Shown in pieces: positions 1-7,640 of a stretch of DNA of 9,452 nucleotides (positions within the stretch are counted from its first letter, which is position 1; every line of letters starts with the position of its first letter). The translations under genes and the position numbers were made by a program. Under the pieces are notes generated by a model. That model made no database searches. It had not been told where the DNA came from and saw nothing but the letters and a program-made list of their open reading frames with translations. The stretch is from an uncultured Bacteroidales bacterium (GTDB lineage Bacteria > Bacteroidota > Bacteroidia > Bacteroidales > UBA932): the NCBI GenBank assembly GCA_937890845.1, contig CALADR010000043.1, positions 1 through 9,452 of the forward strand, written 5' to 3'.

Positions 1-958
1 GGCCTTCGTCAATTACTCCCTTGTATTTTTCAAGATAAGTATCTATATCTGCCAGAAAAGAATCCTCGATTTTAAAAAGCGGTAGAACATGTCCCCTGTC
101 TATTTCGAAAGGCTCAATCTTGGCAAGGACCTCCAGAGTATTGCTAAGGAACTCAGGGTGGTCCGGAAAAAGGGCCGCCATTTCCTCTTCGCTTTTAAGG
201 TATTCCTGCTGCGTATACCTCAAGCGGTTTTCGTCTGCAACATATGCATTGGTAGTAAGGCAGATCAGCCTGTCATGAGCAGGACCATCCTCCTTGTTCA
301 CAAAGTGGACATCATTGGTAGCGACAATTTTCACTCCGCACTTTTCTGCAAGAGAGATTATACCCTCGTTTGCAGCCATCTGTCTTTCATACACTTCCTG
401 TGATTGCCCGGGAATTTCTGTTCTGTGTTTTTGTACTTCCAGATAGAAATCCTCACCGAAAACGCCTTTATACCATTCTATCGCCTTTTGCGCTCCTTCC
501 ATATTCCCGGCAATGATGTTCCTTGGGACTTCACCAGCTATACATGCAGAACAACACACCAGATCTTCAGCATATTTTGCAATAACTTCGTGACTGACAC
601 GCGGTTTTCCATAGTACATTCCCTCGATGTGTCCTGTAGAGACGATTTTCATAAGGTTCTTGTACCCGTTATAATTCTTCGCCAAAAGAATAAGATGGAA
701 ATACGATCTGTGATCCCTATCCTTAAGTTTATGGTCATAGTGGTTTGACACATATATCTCACAGCCGACTATAGGCTTTACAGAAGGATGCTTTTTAGCA
801 AATTTGAAAAATTCCTTCACTCCATACATGTTTCCATGGTCAGTAATTGCTATACCGGGCATCCCGAGCTCTTCAGCCCTGTTGAAAAGGTTTTCTATGG
901 AAGACTGGCCATCAAGTATCGAATATTGCGTATGTACGTGAAGGTGAACGAATGACAT
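1..958 (-). CDS. dnaE: DNA polymerase III subunit alpha, N-terminal part (runs off left edge)
   Basis: This is the catalytic alpha subunit of the replicative DNA polymerase III, acting in the cytoplasm at the replication fork. Only the first 319 codons are present; the frame is open from the ATG at 958 to the window edge. The protein starts MSFVHLHVHTQYSILDG, the typical PHP-domain start. PHP metal-site motifs are visible in order: HLHVH at residues 5-9, TDHGNM at 39-44, GCE at 65-67, and ATNDVHF at 213-219. The HxH motif is intact, so the PHP site may still bind metal, unlike that of E. coli DnaE; whether it is active as a proofreading nuclease is inference. The polymerase palm, fingers, tau-binding and OB domains would lie outside the window. 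The start is the first ATG, about 20 bases below a good -7 box, with no clear Shine-Dalgarno sequence. A PolC-type enzyme is unlikely because the PHP domain begins at the very N-terminus. Confidence 0.96.
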   Translation of the reverse strand, partial: MSFVHLHVHTQYSILDGQSSIENLFNRAEELGMPGIAITDHGNMYGVKEFFKFAKKHPSVKPIVGCEIYVSNHYDHKLKDRDHRSYFHLILLAKNYNGYKNLMKIVSTGHIEGMYYGKPRVSHEVIAKYAEDLVCCSACIAGEVPRNIIAGNMEGAQKAIEWYKGVFGEDFYLEVQKHRTEIPGQSQEVYERQMAANEGIISLAEKCGVKIVATNDVHFVNKEDGPAHDRLICLTTNAYVADENRLRYTQQEYLKSEEEMAALFPDHPEFLSNTLEVLAKIEPFEIDRGHVLPLFKIEDSFLADIDTYLEKYKGVIDEG

Positions 959-973
959 ATTTTCTAAGGATTA

Positions 974-1024
974 GCAGTCGGCAAAGATACGGAAAATTAT
1001 TGATTCCATATCTTTGCCGACTGC
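974..1024. repeat. Perfect 16-bp inverted repeat between galM and dnaE
   Basis: The arms at 974-989 (GCAGTCGGCAAAGATA) and 1009-1024 are perfect reverse complements. After one mismatch (990/1008) the stem continues for four pairs (991-994 with 1004-1007) around a 9-base loop. It begins 18 bases past the galM stop and ends 15 bases before the dnaE start. It could act as the galM terminator hairpin, but no T-run follows it on the minus strand (TAATCCTTAG comes next), so it is not a classic intrinsic terminator. Both arms contain TATCTTTG, one per strand. It could also be a copy of a dispersed repeat. Confidence 0.85.
982..989 (-). promoter_or_regulatory. Candidate -7 promoter box for dnaE
   Basis: Read on the minus strand, this is TATCTTTG, an exact match to the Bacteroidota -7 consensus TAnnTTTG. 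It lies 23 bases upstream of the dnaE ATG, which would give a short leader of about 20 bases. I see no matching TTTG -33 element at the usual 19-21 base spacing. The box lies inside one arm of the 974-1024 inverted repeat. Confidence 0.6.
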
Positions 1025-1042
1025 CTGCCTTTACTGTAACTG

Positions 1043-2194
1043 TCAGTTTCTTGTCCTGAAAGAATATACTGAATGTTGGGTATATTTCTCGCCTGGACGC
1101 AGGATTGCAGATGGAAAATCAGGATGATTAGGAGCATCCGGATAGTTCTGTGTCTCAAGAGCTATTCCCGAGCGAATATTGTGTATTTCACCTCGTTTGC
1201 CGATATCTTTCCCATTCATCCCTTGTCCGGCGTAGAACTGGAGGCCCGGCTGGTCAGTAAATACACTCATTTCTATACCTGTTTCCGGCTCATAAAGTTC
1301 TGCAGCAAGTCCGAAAACCGAACCTTTGTCTAAACACCAGTTATGATCATACCCTCCTCCTATCTCAATCGGTCCAAAGTCTTTTCTGTCAATACCGGCA
1401 CCGATGGAAGTGGCTTTACGGAAGTCCATAGGAGTACCTTCTACAGGAAATATTTCACCAGTAGGAATCAGCTCGCTATCAGTAGGTATAAAGCTACCTG
1501 CATATATTGTAAGCAGATGCGAATCAGTAGATTTCGAGGATGTTCCATGAAGATTGAAGTATATGTGACTTGTAGGATTGACTATTGTAGGAGCATCTGT
1601 TTCCGCTTCATAGTCAATTACAAATTCATTATTTGCAGTAACTGTATATGTGACTTTGACTGTCATGTTGCCCGGATATCCTTCCTCTCCGTCCGGCGAA
1701 AAATATCTCATTTCCAACGAAGGGTTTCCAAGACTGTCAGATGTCTGCCTGGCATCCCACATTTTGGTGGAGAAGCCGCCTTTTCCACCGTGCAGCTGAT
1801 TTCCATTTTCATTGATTGTCAGACTATATTCTCTACCATCAATACTGAATTTACCTTTTCCGATTCTATTGCCATATCTTCCGACTATGGGTCCGGAGTA
1901 CTTGTCTCCTGCATTAAGATATGAATCAATGTTTTCATATCCCCATATCACGTCCTTAAACGTCCCGTCTGCTGCAGGGACCCATAGAGCGACTGCCCTT
2001 GCCCCGTAATTTGTAATCTGGGCCGTCATTCCTCCTTTTCCGGCCAATGTGTAGATAGTGTTTTCTTTCCCGTCAATTTCCTTTAAAAACGCTTTTTCAG
2101 TAAGAAGTGCAATTTGCGAGGAATCAGTACAGGCTGTAAATAGAATTGCGGCGGCGGCCGATAAAATAAAGTTTCGTGTCATAATGCAGTTCAT
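1043..2194 (-). CDS. galM: Aldose 1-epimerase (galactose mutarotase), predicted lipoprotein
   Basis: It interconverts alpha and beta anomers of aldoses such as galactose and glucose, feeding the Leloir pathway or sugar uptake. The 383-residue protein has an N-terminal hydrophobic signal with lipobox LFTAC (Cys22), so it is probably membrane-anchored and exported to the periplasm, not cytoplasmic like E. coli GalM. Family motifs are in order: GRYGNRIG at 105-112, NQLHGG at 132-137, NPTSHIYFNLHG at 206-217 with the likely catalytic acid His210, GGYDHNW at 280-286 with the sugar-binding Asp283, and LETQNYPDAPN at 346-356 with the likely catalytic base Glu347. Length fits the family plus a signal peptide. 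The start at 2194 lies 15 bases below a -7 box; Met5 is an alternative start and leaves the lipobox intact. Neighbours are secDF and dnaE, so there is no sugar operon context. The substrate in vivo cannot be told from sequence. Confidence 0.95.
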   Translation of the reverse strand: MNCIMTRNFILSAAAAILFTACTDSSQIALLTEKAFLKEIDGKENTIYTLAGKGGMTAQITNYGARAVALWVPAADGTFKDVIWGYENIDSYLNAGDKYSGPIVGRYGNRIGKGKFSIDGREYSLTINENGNQLHGGKGGFSTKMWDARQTSDSLGNPSLEMRYFSPDGEEGYPGNMTVKVTYTVTANNEFVIDYEAETDAPTIVNPTSHIYFNLHGTSSKSTDSHLLTIYAGSFIPTDSELIPTGEIFPVEGTPMDFRKATSIGAGIDRKDFGPIEIGGGYDHNWCLDKGSVFGLAAELYEPETGIEMSVFTDQPGLQFYAGQGMNGKDIGKRGEIHNIRSGIALETQNYPDAPNHPDFPSAILRPGEKYTQHSVYSFRTRN

Positions 2195-2209
2195 TTATAT
2201 TTATATCAT

Positions 2210-2217
2210 CAAAGGTA
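2210..2217 (-). promoter_or_regulatory. Candidate -7 promoter box for galM
   Basis: Minus-strand TACCTTTG matches TAnnTTTG exactly and ends 15 bases before the galM ATG, giving a very short AT-rich leader. No clean -33 TTTG is seen; only a T-rich run lies about 22 bases upstream. A second match, TAAATTTG at 2263-2270 on the same strand, is farther away. The terminator of secDF just upstream supports a separate galM transcript. Confidence 0.5.
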
Positions 2218-2277
2218 CGTCATAAAATCTAATGATGTTAAAATAAGTTCTTGCAATGGTAACAAATTTATGTATTT

Positions 2278-2319
2278 AAAAAAATCGGGGATGCTGAATC
2301 CAGCATCCCCGATTTTTTT
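2278..2319 (-). terminator. Intrinsic terminator downstream of secDF
   Basis: A 19-bp perfect stem (2278-2296 with 2301-2319) closes a 4-base loop. Its core is GGGGATGCTG pairing with CAGCATCCCC. A run of seven As leads into it and a run of seven Ts follows, so it can work on both strands. It lies 17 bases past the secDF stop, which identifies it as the secDF terminator and separates secDF from galM. Confidence 0.95.
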
Positions 2320-2336
2320 AAATTATCTAAATAAGA

Positions 2337-5300
2337 CTATTTCTTCTTCTGATCTGCCTGTTTTGCCTCCAGTCTGCGTGTTACATCATACATAATAGGT
2401 GTAGCAATGAAGATAGAAGCATAAGTTCCGACTACGATACCTACTATTAGGGCAACAGCAAGTCCTCTGATTACCTCTCCTCCGAAGATTGCGATAGCAA
2501 TCATAACGACGAGAGTAGTAAGGCTGGTATTCATAGTACGTGACAATGTGCTGTTCAATGCATCGTTCACATTTATGTCAAACGGAGTCTTCGGATGCAG
2601 GCTCTTGTACTCTCTGATACGGTCGAAAATAACCACAGTATCGTTGATTGCATAACCGATGATTGTAAGCACAGCAGCTATAAATGTCTGGTCAACATCA
2701 AGGCTGAACGGAAGTATGCCTGAGAACAATGAGAAGAATCCGATAACGATGATAGCTGTATGTGCAAGACCTACAACACCGCCGAATCCCCAAGTCCACT
2801 TCTTGAATCTTACAGCAATATATGCGAAGATTACAAACAGGGCAATGATTACAGCTATGATAGCATCTCTCTTGATGTCGTTTGCTATGGTAGGACCTAC
2901 CTTGTCAGAGCTGATGATACCGTTAGGGTTGTCAAGAGTTGACTTGAACTCATTGATAGTAAGATCTTTCTCCGCAAAGAATCCTTTCAGGGCAGAGAAG
3001 AGGATTTCTTCTACCTCAGCATCTACTTCTGTTGACTCCTCGCTAACCTTATACTGAGTAGTGATCTTCATCTGGCTCTCACCGCCAAACTGCTTAACCT
3101 CCACAGCAGAACCATGCTTGGTATCAGCATCAGCCTTGTCAGCAGCATTGAAGGCAGCAATTGTAGCCTCTCTTACCTCCTCTGTTGAAACCGGCTGGTC
3201 AAATCTTACTACAAAAGTACGTCCTCCCGTGAAATCGACACCGTATGTAAATCCTTTTGTGAACATTGATACAAGGCAGATAAGGATTACTGCTCCGGAA
3301 ATGGCATAAGTGAATTTTCTCTTGCCGAGGAAGTTCACAGTAGTGTTCTGTAGGAAGTTCCTTGTAAGCTTATTGCTGAAAGCTATGTTCTTGCCTTTGC
3401 ATACTCTGTCATCAAATATAATTCTCGTAATGAAGATTGAAGTGAGGACAGAAGTTATGATACCGATAATAAGTGTAGTAGCGAAACCCTGTACAGGACC
3501 TGAACCGAAAATAAAGAGAACGACTCCGGTAAGGATTGTTGTTATCTGACCGTCAATAATGGCCGAATAAGCATTTGCATAACCGTCGGCAATCGCTTTT
3601 CCAAGTCCTTTTCCTGCGCGGAGCTCTTCCTTGATTCTTTCATATATGATGACATTCGCATCTACAGCCATACCCAGTGTAAGGACGAGACCGGCAATAC
3701 CAGGAAGGGTAAGTACTGCTCCGAATGAAACAAGTGTTCCGAAAAGAAGGAGCACGTTACACAGAAGAGCGATATCTGCTACCAGACCTGCTCCGCTGTA
3801 GAACAATACCATATATATAAGTACAAGTACGAATGCAATCACGAATGAAATGAGACCTGCGTTGATAGACTCTGAACCAAGAGAAGGTCCTACAACCTGC
3901 TCCTGTACGATAGTTGCCGGAGCCGGAAGCTTACCAGACTTAAGCACGTTTGCAAGGTCTTCAGCCTCTTCAAGAGAGAAGTTTCCTGAAATTTCTGAAC
4001 TTCCTCCAGTAATTTCGGTATTTACGACAGGATATGAGTAAACCATACCATCAAGAACGATAGCAATCTGACGGCCAATGTTATCCTTTGTCATTCTTGC
4101 CCAGATGTTTGCACCCTCTGCATTCATTGTCATGGATACATTAGGGTTTCCACCGCTGTTGCCATACTGTACACGTGCGTCAGTAACTACACCTCCGTCA
4201 AGCGGAGCTTTTCCGTCACGAGAAGTCGCCTTGATAGCTACCAACTCGAAAGTATTTCCTCCCGGTATATATGCAGAAGGCTTAACTGACCAGTGAGCTT
4301 TAAACTCAGCAGGGAAAAGAGCCTCTACCTGAGGAAGGCTGAGCCACTTGTTAATCTTTGCAGTATCTGCATAGTTTGCATATCCGATACATGCTCCCTG
4401 AGCAAGACGTCCGTTGTACATTGCAGGCTGAAGGGCAGCAAAAAGAGGATTCTCCTTTTTGTACCTCTCCAATTCAGCTGCATCCGCTACCTGACTCTTG
4501 AGTTCCTGTGAAAGGAGAGAATCTGCACTTGCAGTTTCTTCAGACTGAGTATCAACATCCTCCGCTATTGTATTGTCTGAAAGAAGCTCAGCAAGAGTAC
4601 TGTTTGCCTCCTGAAGGAACGGAAATATTTCGCTATTCTCATAAGTAGCCCAAAACTCGAGGGATGCTGTTCCCTGAAGAAGTTTTCTTACACGCTCAGG
4701 CTCTTTTACACCAGGAAGTTCTACAAGGATTCTTCCGCTGTTTCCGAGCTTCTGGATGCTTGGCTGTGTTACGCCGAAACGGTCGATACGGTTTCTAAGA
4801 ACATTAAATGAGTTTGAAATAGCACTCTCTGCCTCTCCTTTAATGACCTCAATCACCTGATCGTCTGTAGATTCAGGCTTGATTTTGTCCCTCATTTCGT
4901 ATGTACCGAATATCTGGGCAAGTCTCTGACCTCCACCTACTTCTTTCCATGCGTCTGCAAACAGAGTGATAAAATCATTTCTTGAATTGACGCTACGCTG
5001 CTTTGCCAGTGCGAGAGCCTGTGTAAATTCAGGTGACTGGTTATTGTCAGCCAATGCCCTTACCAGATCTTCGAGCTGAACCTGAAGCATGACGTTCATA
5101 CCGCCTTTCAAGTCAAGTCCGAGATTGATTTCTTTTGTCTTTACATCTTTGTAAGTGTAACCGAAATAGATTTTCTCTGCTGAGATGGAATCAAGATACC
5201 ACCTGTTGCTTACTTTCTTGATGGAATCAAGCAAAAAAGCCTTGTCTGCTTCGGATACTTTGCTGAATGCGGCAGAGTTCTGATAATCAAGAGCTACCTT

Positions 5301-5420
5301 TTCCGCATACTTCTCTGCCTTATTCTCATGAACGCGTGTCACGAGAGAGAAAGAAAGTTGCCAAAGGCAAACCAGTGCCAGAACTATAGCCACAAAACGG
5401 ATTGCACCTTTACTTTGCAT
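2337..5420 (-). CDS. secDF: Protein translocase subunit SecDF (fused SecD-SecF)
   Basis: This is the membrane component that uses the proton motive force to help complete export through SecYEG. At 1027 residues it is one chain, a SecD half followed by a SecF half, as is usual in Bacteroidota. The SecD half has a first membrane segment at about 8-28, LGLDLKGG at 100-107, the periplasmic P1 region with NRIDRFGVTQP at 210-220, and a membrane bundle at about 522-668 carrying GMAVDANV with the conserved Asp587. The SecF half starts with a membrane segment at about 703-722, then GVDFTGG at 727-733, a second bundle at about 851-1012, and GYAINDTVVIFDRI with Asp927. A polar, acidic, Ser/Glu-rich stretch at about 272-325 interrupts the P1 region. 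The ATG at 5420 begins just before the first membrane segment. The gene has its own terminator and probably its own promoter, with an unusually long leader of about 85 bases. Confidence 0.98.
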   Translation of the reverse strand: MQSKGAIRFVAIVLALVCLWQLSFSLVTRVHENKAEKYAEKVALDYQNSAAFSKVSEADKAFLLDSIKKVSNRWYLDSISAEKIYFGYTYKDVKTKEINLGLDLKGGMNVMLQVQLEDLVRALADNNQSPEFTQALALAKQRSVNSRNDFITLFADAWKEVGGGQRLAQIFGTYEMRDKIKPESTDDQVIEVIKGEAESAISNSFNVLRNRIDRFGVTQPSIQKLGNSGRILVELPGVKEPERVRKLLQGTASLEFWATYENSEIFPFLQEANSTLAELLSDNTIAEDVDTQSEETASADSLLSQELKSQVADAAELERYKKENPLFAALQPAMYNGRLAQGACIGYANYADTAKINKWLSLPQVEALFPAEFKAHWSVKPSAYIPGGNTFELVAIKATSRDGKAPLDGGVVTDARVQYGNSGGNPNVSMTMNAEGANIWARMTKDNIGRQIAIVLDGMVYSYPVVNTEITGGSSEISGNFSLEEAEDLANVLKSGKLPAPATIVQEQVVGPSLGSESINAGLISFVIAFVLVLIYMVLFYSGAGLVADIALLCNVLLLFGTLVSFGAVLTLPGIAGLVLTLGMAVDANVIIYERIKEELRAGKGLGKAIADGYANAYSAIIDGQITTILTGVVLFIFGSGPVQGFATTLIIGIITSVLTSIFITRIIFDDRVCKGKNIAFSNKLTRNFLQNTTVNFLGKRKFTYAISGAVILICLVSMFTKGFTYGVDFTGGRTFVVRFDQPVSTEEVREATIAAFNAADKADADTKHGSAVEVKQFGGESQMKITTQYKVSEESTEVDAEVEEILFSALKGFFAEKDLTINEFKSTLDNPNGIISSDKVGPTIANDIKRDAIIAVIIALFVIFAYIAVRFKKWTWGFGGVVGLAHTAIIVIGFFSLFSGILPFSLDVDQTFIAAVLTIIGYAINDTVVIFDRIREYKSLHPKTPFDINVNDALNSTLSRTMNTSLTTLVVMIAIAIFGGEVIRGLAVALIVGIVVGTYASIFIATPIMYDVTRRLEAKQADQKKK

Positions 5421-5462
5421 AATAGTTTTATGTTTTATTAATAGTTATTTCATCAAACAAGG

Positions 5463-5492
5463 CGGATTGGCACAACTTTTTCTGCCATTCCG
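5463..5492 (-). promoter_or_regulatory. Hairpin in the secDF leader, over an 11-codon upstream reading frame
   Basis: Arms at 5463-5472 (CGGATTGGCA) and 5483-5492 pair over 9 of 10 positions with one T-T mismatch and a 10-base loop. In the predicted secDF mRNA this hairpin would occlude an ATG at 5488 that opens a tiny frame, MAEKVVPIRLV, ending at 5453, 32 bases before the secDF start. There is no T-run, so it does not look like a terminator. A role in translation control is inference only. Confidence 0.3.
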
Positions 5493-5508
5493 ACCCGAAA
5501 ATAGGGCA

Positions 5509-5516
5509 CAAATTTA
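5509..5516 (-). promoter_or_regulatory. Candidate -7 promoter box for secDF
   Basis: Minus-strand TAAATTTG matches the TAnnTTTG consensus. No convincing -33 TTTG is found at the right distance; TTTA is the closest. If used, transcription would start near 5505 and leave a leader of about 85 bases. Confidence 0.45.
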
Positions 5517-5537
5517 CTATTTTTTTCTTATAAATAC

Positions 5538-5551
5538 ACTTTATGTAAAGT
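5538..5551. repeat. Small dyad between divergent promoters
   Basis: ACTTTA-TG-TAAAGT is a perfect 6-bp inverted repeat with a 2-base centre. It sits between the minus-strand -7 box (5509-5516) and the plus-strand -7 box (5558-5565), where the -33 regions of both would fall. It could be an operator shared by secDF and the PD40/NfeD/FloA operon, but AT-rich dyads this short also occur by chance. Confidence 0.3.
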
Positions 5552-5557
5552 ATTTCT

Positions 5558-5565
5558 TATTTTTG
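5558..5565 (+). promoter_or_regulatory. Candidate -7 promoter box for the PD40-nfeD-floA operon
   Basis: TATTTTTG matches TAnnTTTG and lies 25 bases before the ATG at 5591. A start of transcription near 5569 would leave only about 7 bases before the in-frame GTG at 5576, which favours the ATG at 5591 as the true start. No clear -33 element is seen. Confidence 0.45.
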
Positions 5566-5590
5566 TCGTAAAAGAGTGAGAGGGAAAAGA

Positions 5591-7612
5591 ATGAAGAGGA
5601 TATATTCAAAATTCCTGTTTGTGTCGGCTGCGGTATTTGCAATGGCATCTGCGGCCGTCTCTGCCTATGCCTTGCCAGGCAGTCAGACAGACACTGTCGT
5701 GTCTCAGAAAATGCCACCGTTAAAGGACTCGGTAAGAGTTATTGTCCAAAGGGCAGACTCCCTGAGAATGGAATATCTTTTTTCAGAAGCTGCCGGACTT
5801 TACCGGGAAGCGGAAAGAATTTTGTCTGCAAAGGCAGTCATGACAAATGATTCGGCTTCTACCGCTGACAATCTTTCGGAAATCGGAACTACTGCAGAAA
5901 ATCCACATATTGTTTCACCTCAGGATTCCCTGTTGCTGACAGAAATAGATATGAAGAAAACTATGGCAGACAACGGTGTCTCAATGATGGAATACATTAG
6001 CAGTCCTATTGTTGTTGCCAGACACAGGTTCTCAAAAGAAGACTTCTATCTTTATTACCCTCTTCAGGACAAAAGCTGGAGAGAAGTTCCCAACCAGCTT
6101 GACTCTGCAAAAGAAGACTCATTCCATAACGCGGTTTATATCCCTGAAGGCAGTCGGGAAATTTATTTCTCCGCCGAAGACCAGGATGGAATACGGAATA
6201 TTTACTTTACTGCCCATAAGGATTCTCTCTGGACATTGCCGGCTCTGGTAGATGAACGACTGACATCTTCAGGCAATGAGGTTTTCCCTATGTTTTCACC
6301 TGACGGGAAAAGCCTTTATTTTTCATCATCAGGACTTTATGGAATGGGAGGTTATGACTTGTATAAGTCAGAATGGGACGAAGAGCAGAACTGCTGGGGC
6401 GTGCCTGTCAACATGGGGTTTCCATACTCTTCTCCTCATAATGACTTTCTATATATTGATACTGAAGACGGAAAGTACAGTATTTTCGCATCAGACAGAG
6501 ACTGCGCGTCCGACAGTGTGATGGTGTATGTTCTTGAATTCGACAATATGCCTCTAAGAAAGCCGCTGGAAGACCCAGGGAAGGCAAAAGAACTCGCAAG
6601 ACTATGCCCTGTAGACGACCCTTCAATGATGAATACAGGAGCTACTGTCGGAGGCGGCATACCTGACAACATCGATACACGTAAATATATGGAAAAAGTC
6701 AGTGAAGTAAGAGCATTGAAAGACTCAGTATTTACATACGGACAAACGCTTGATATGCTCAGGTCCAGACTTTCTGACAACTCCGATATGGACATAAGGG
6801 ACGGTATAGAAAAACGTATCATTAACATGGAACTCAGACTGCCGGTTCTTCAGGATTCACTTACACGGGCATCCGAGAGTCTTCAGAAAATTGAGATGGA
6901 GTTTCTTTTCAACGGTGTCGCCATAGACCCGGACAAGGTTATGGCCCAGGCCGACAGGGAAGTTGTCGGAGCATCTTCCAACTATGCCTTTACACGACTC
7001 TCATACGGAGACAAGATATCTTTTAAGTTTGAAAAACCGGAAAAGAAGTTTGATTATTCTTTTATGATACTGCCGGAGGGAAGGTTCGCCGAAGACAACA
7101 CCCTCCCGCGCGGCATAGTCTATCAGATTCAGATGTGCCTGCTTTCCAGACCGGCAACAGTCAGACAGCTTAAGGGCCTGAGCCCTGTTTTCTGGCACAA
7201 GACTTCCAACGGAAACTATATCTATCGCGCCGGACTCTTCCGCACATATAACGACGTACTGTCAAATCTTAACAAAGTCAAGAGACTTGGTTTCAAGACA
7301 GCATTTATTGTTGCATTCAGTGACGGCCAGCAGATTCCAGTACAGAAAGCAAGGAAAATCCAATCGGAAGTAAAACCTATCTTCCAGGTAAATATCGTAC
7401 CTGATGGTACGGACCTGCCTGAAATTGTCATGGCTGCCATACGGCAAAATACAACAAAGGACATCGCCAAAAAGGCGGAAGACGGCAAAACTGTATTTAC
7501 TGTCGGTCCTTTTGATTCCGAAGAGGATGCAGAAAAACTTACAGCACTGATCAAGTCTGCCGGAATCAATGAAGTTTCCTATATAAAAGTTGGGAATTTA
7601 CAGACAAAATAA
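5591..7612 (+). CDS. Secreted PD40 beta-propeller protein with C-terminal tandem SPOR-like domains
   Basis: Predicted periplasmic protein of 673 residues; its exact function is unknown. A signal peptide at about 1-27 ends in AYA before LPG. Residues 50-80 resemble one TPR-like helix pair. Residues about 180-315 hold PD40/WD40-like blades, e.g. IYFSAEDQDGIRNIYF at 191-206 and FSPDGKSLYFSSSG at 235-248. A helical, probably coiled segment spans about 365-437. The C-terminus has a SPOR-like unit at about 508-585 (YQIQM, YRAGLFRTYNDVL, FIVAF) and a second at about 597-668 (FTVGPFDSEEDAEKL). SPOR domains bind denuded peptidoglycan; PD40 blades are often joined to OmpA-type wall-binding domains in Bacteroidota, so SPOR may replace OmpA here. 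The ATG at 5591 follows a purine-rich AGAGGGAAAAGA; the in-frame GTG at 5576 would add only five residues. It lies 28 bases upstream of nfeD in the same direction. Confidence 0.85.
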   Translation: MKRIYSKFLFVSAAVFAMASAAVSAYALPGSQTDTVVSQKMPPLKDSVRVIVQRADSLRMEYLFSEAAGLYREAERILSAKAVMTNDSASTADNLSEIGTTAENPHIVSPQDSLLLTEIDMKKTMADNGVSMMEYISSPIVVARHRFSKEDFYLYYPLQDKSWREVPNQLDSAKEDSFHNAVYIPEGSREIYFSAEDQDGIRNIYFTAHKDSLWTLPALVDERLTSSGNEVFPMFSPDGKSLYFSSSGLYGMGGYDLYKSEWDEEQNCWGVPVNMGFPYSSPHNDFLYIDTEDGKYSIFASDRDCASDSVMVYVLEFDNMPLRKPLEDPGKAKELARLCPVDDPSMMNTGATVGGGIPDNIDTRKYMEKVSEVRALKDSVFTYGQTLDMLRSRLSDNSDMDIRDGIEKRIINMELRLPVLQDSLTRASESLQKIEMEFLFNGVAIDPDKVMAQADREVVGASSNYAFTRLSYGDKISFKFEKPEKKFDYSFMILPEGRFAEDNTLPRGIVYQIQMCLLSRPATVRQLKGLSPVFWHKTSNGNYIYRAGLFRTYNDVLSNLNKVKRLGFKTAFIVAFSDGQQIPVQKARKIQSEVKPIFQVNIVPDGTDLPEIVMAAIRQNTTKDIAKKAEDGKTVFTVGPFDSEEDAEKLTALIKSAGINEVSYIKVGNLQTK

Positions 7613-7620
7613 TAACTTTG
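7589..7620 (+). promoter_or_regulatory. Candidate internal promoter for nfeD-floA
   Basis: GTTG at 7589-7592, then 20 bases, then TAACTTTG at 7613-7620, an exact -7 match. The spacing is right for the Bacteroidota sigma factor, though the -33 differs from TTTG by one base. The -7 box starts directly after the stop codon of the PD40/SPOR gene and ends 20 bases before the nfeD ATG, so nfeD and floA could be made without the upstream gene. Confidence 0.5.
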
Positions 7621-7640
7621 AATGCTAACTTTACAATAAT

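Noticed and set aside
89..748. Two plus-strand open frames of 104 and 114 codons
   Set aside because: They lie antisense to the clearly conserved dnaE PHP domain; their products are Phe/Cys-rich and match nothing.
1343..1924. A 193-codon plus-strand open frame
   Set aside because: It is antisense to galM, whose catalytic motifs are intact; the frame is a shadow.
5576..5590. In-frame GTG start for the PD40/SPOR protein
   Set aside because: It would add only MRGKR, has little room after the predicted transcript start, and the ATG at 5591 has a purine-rich stretch just upstream.
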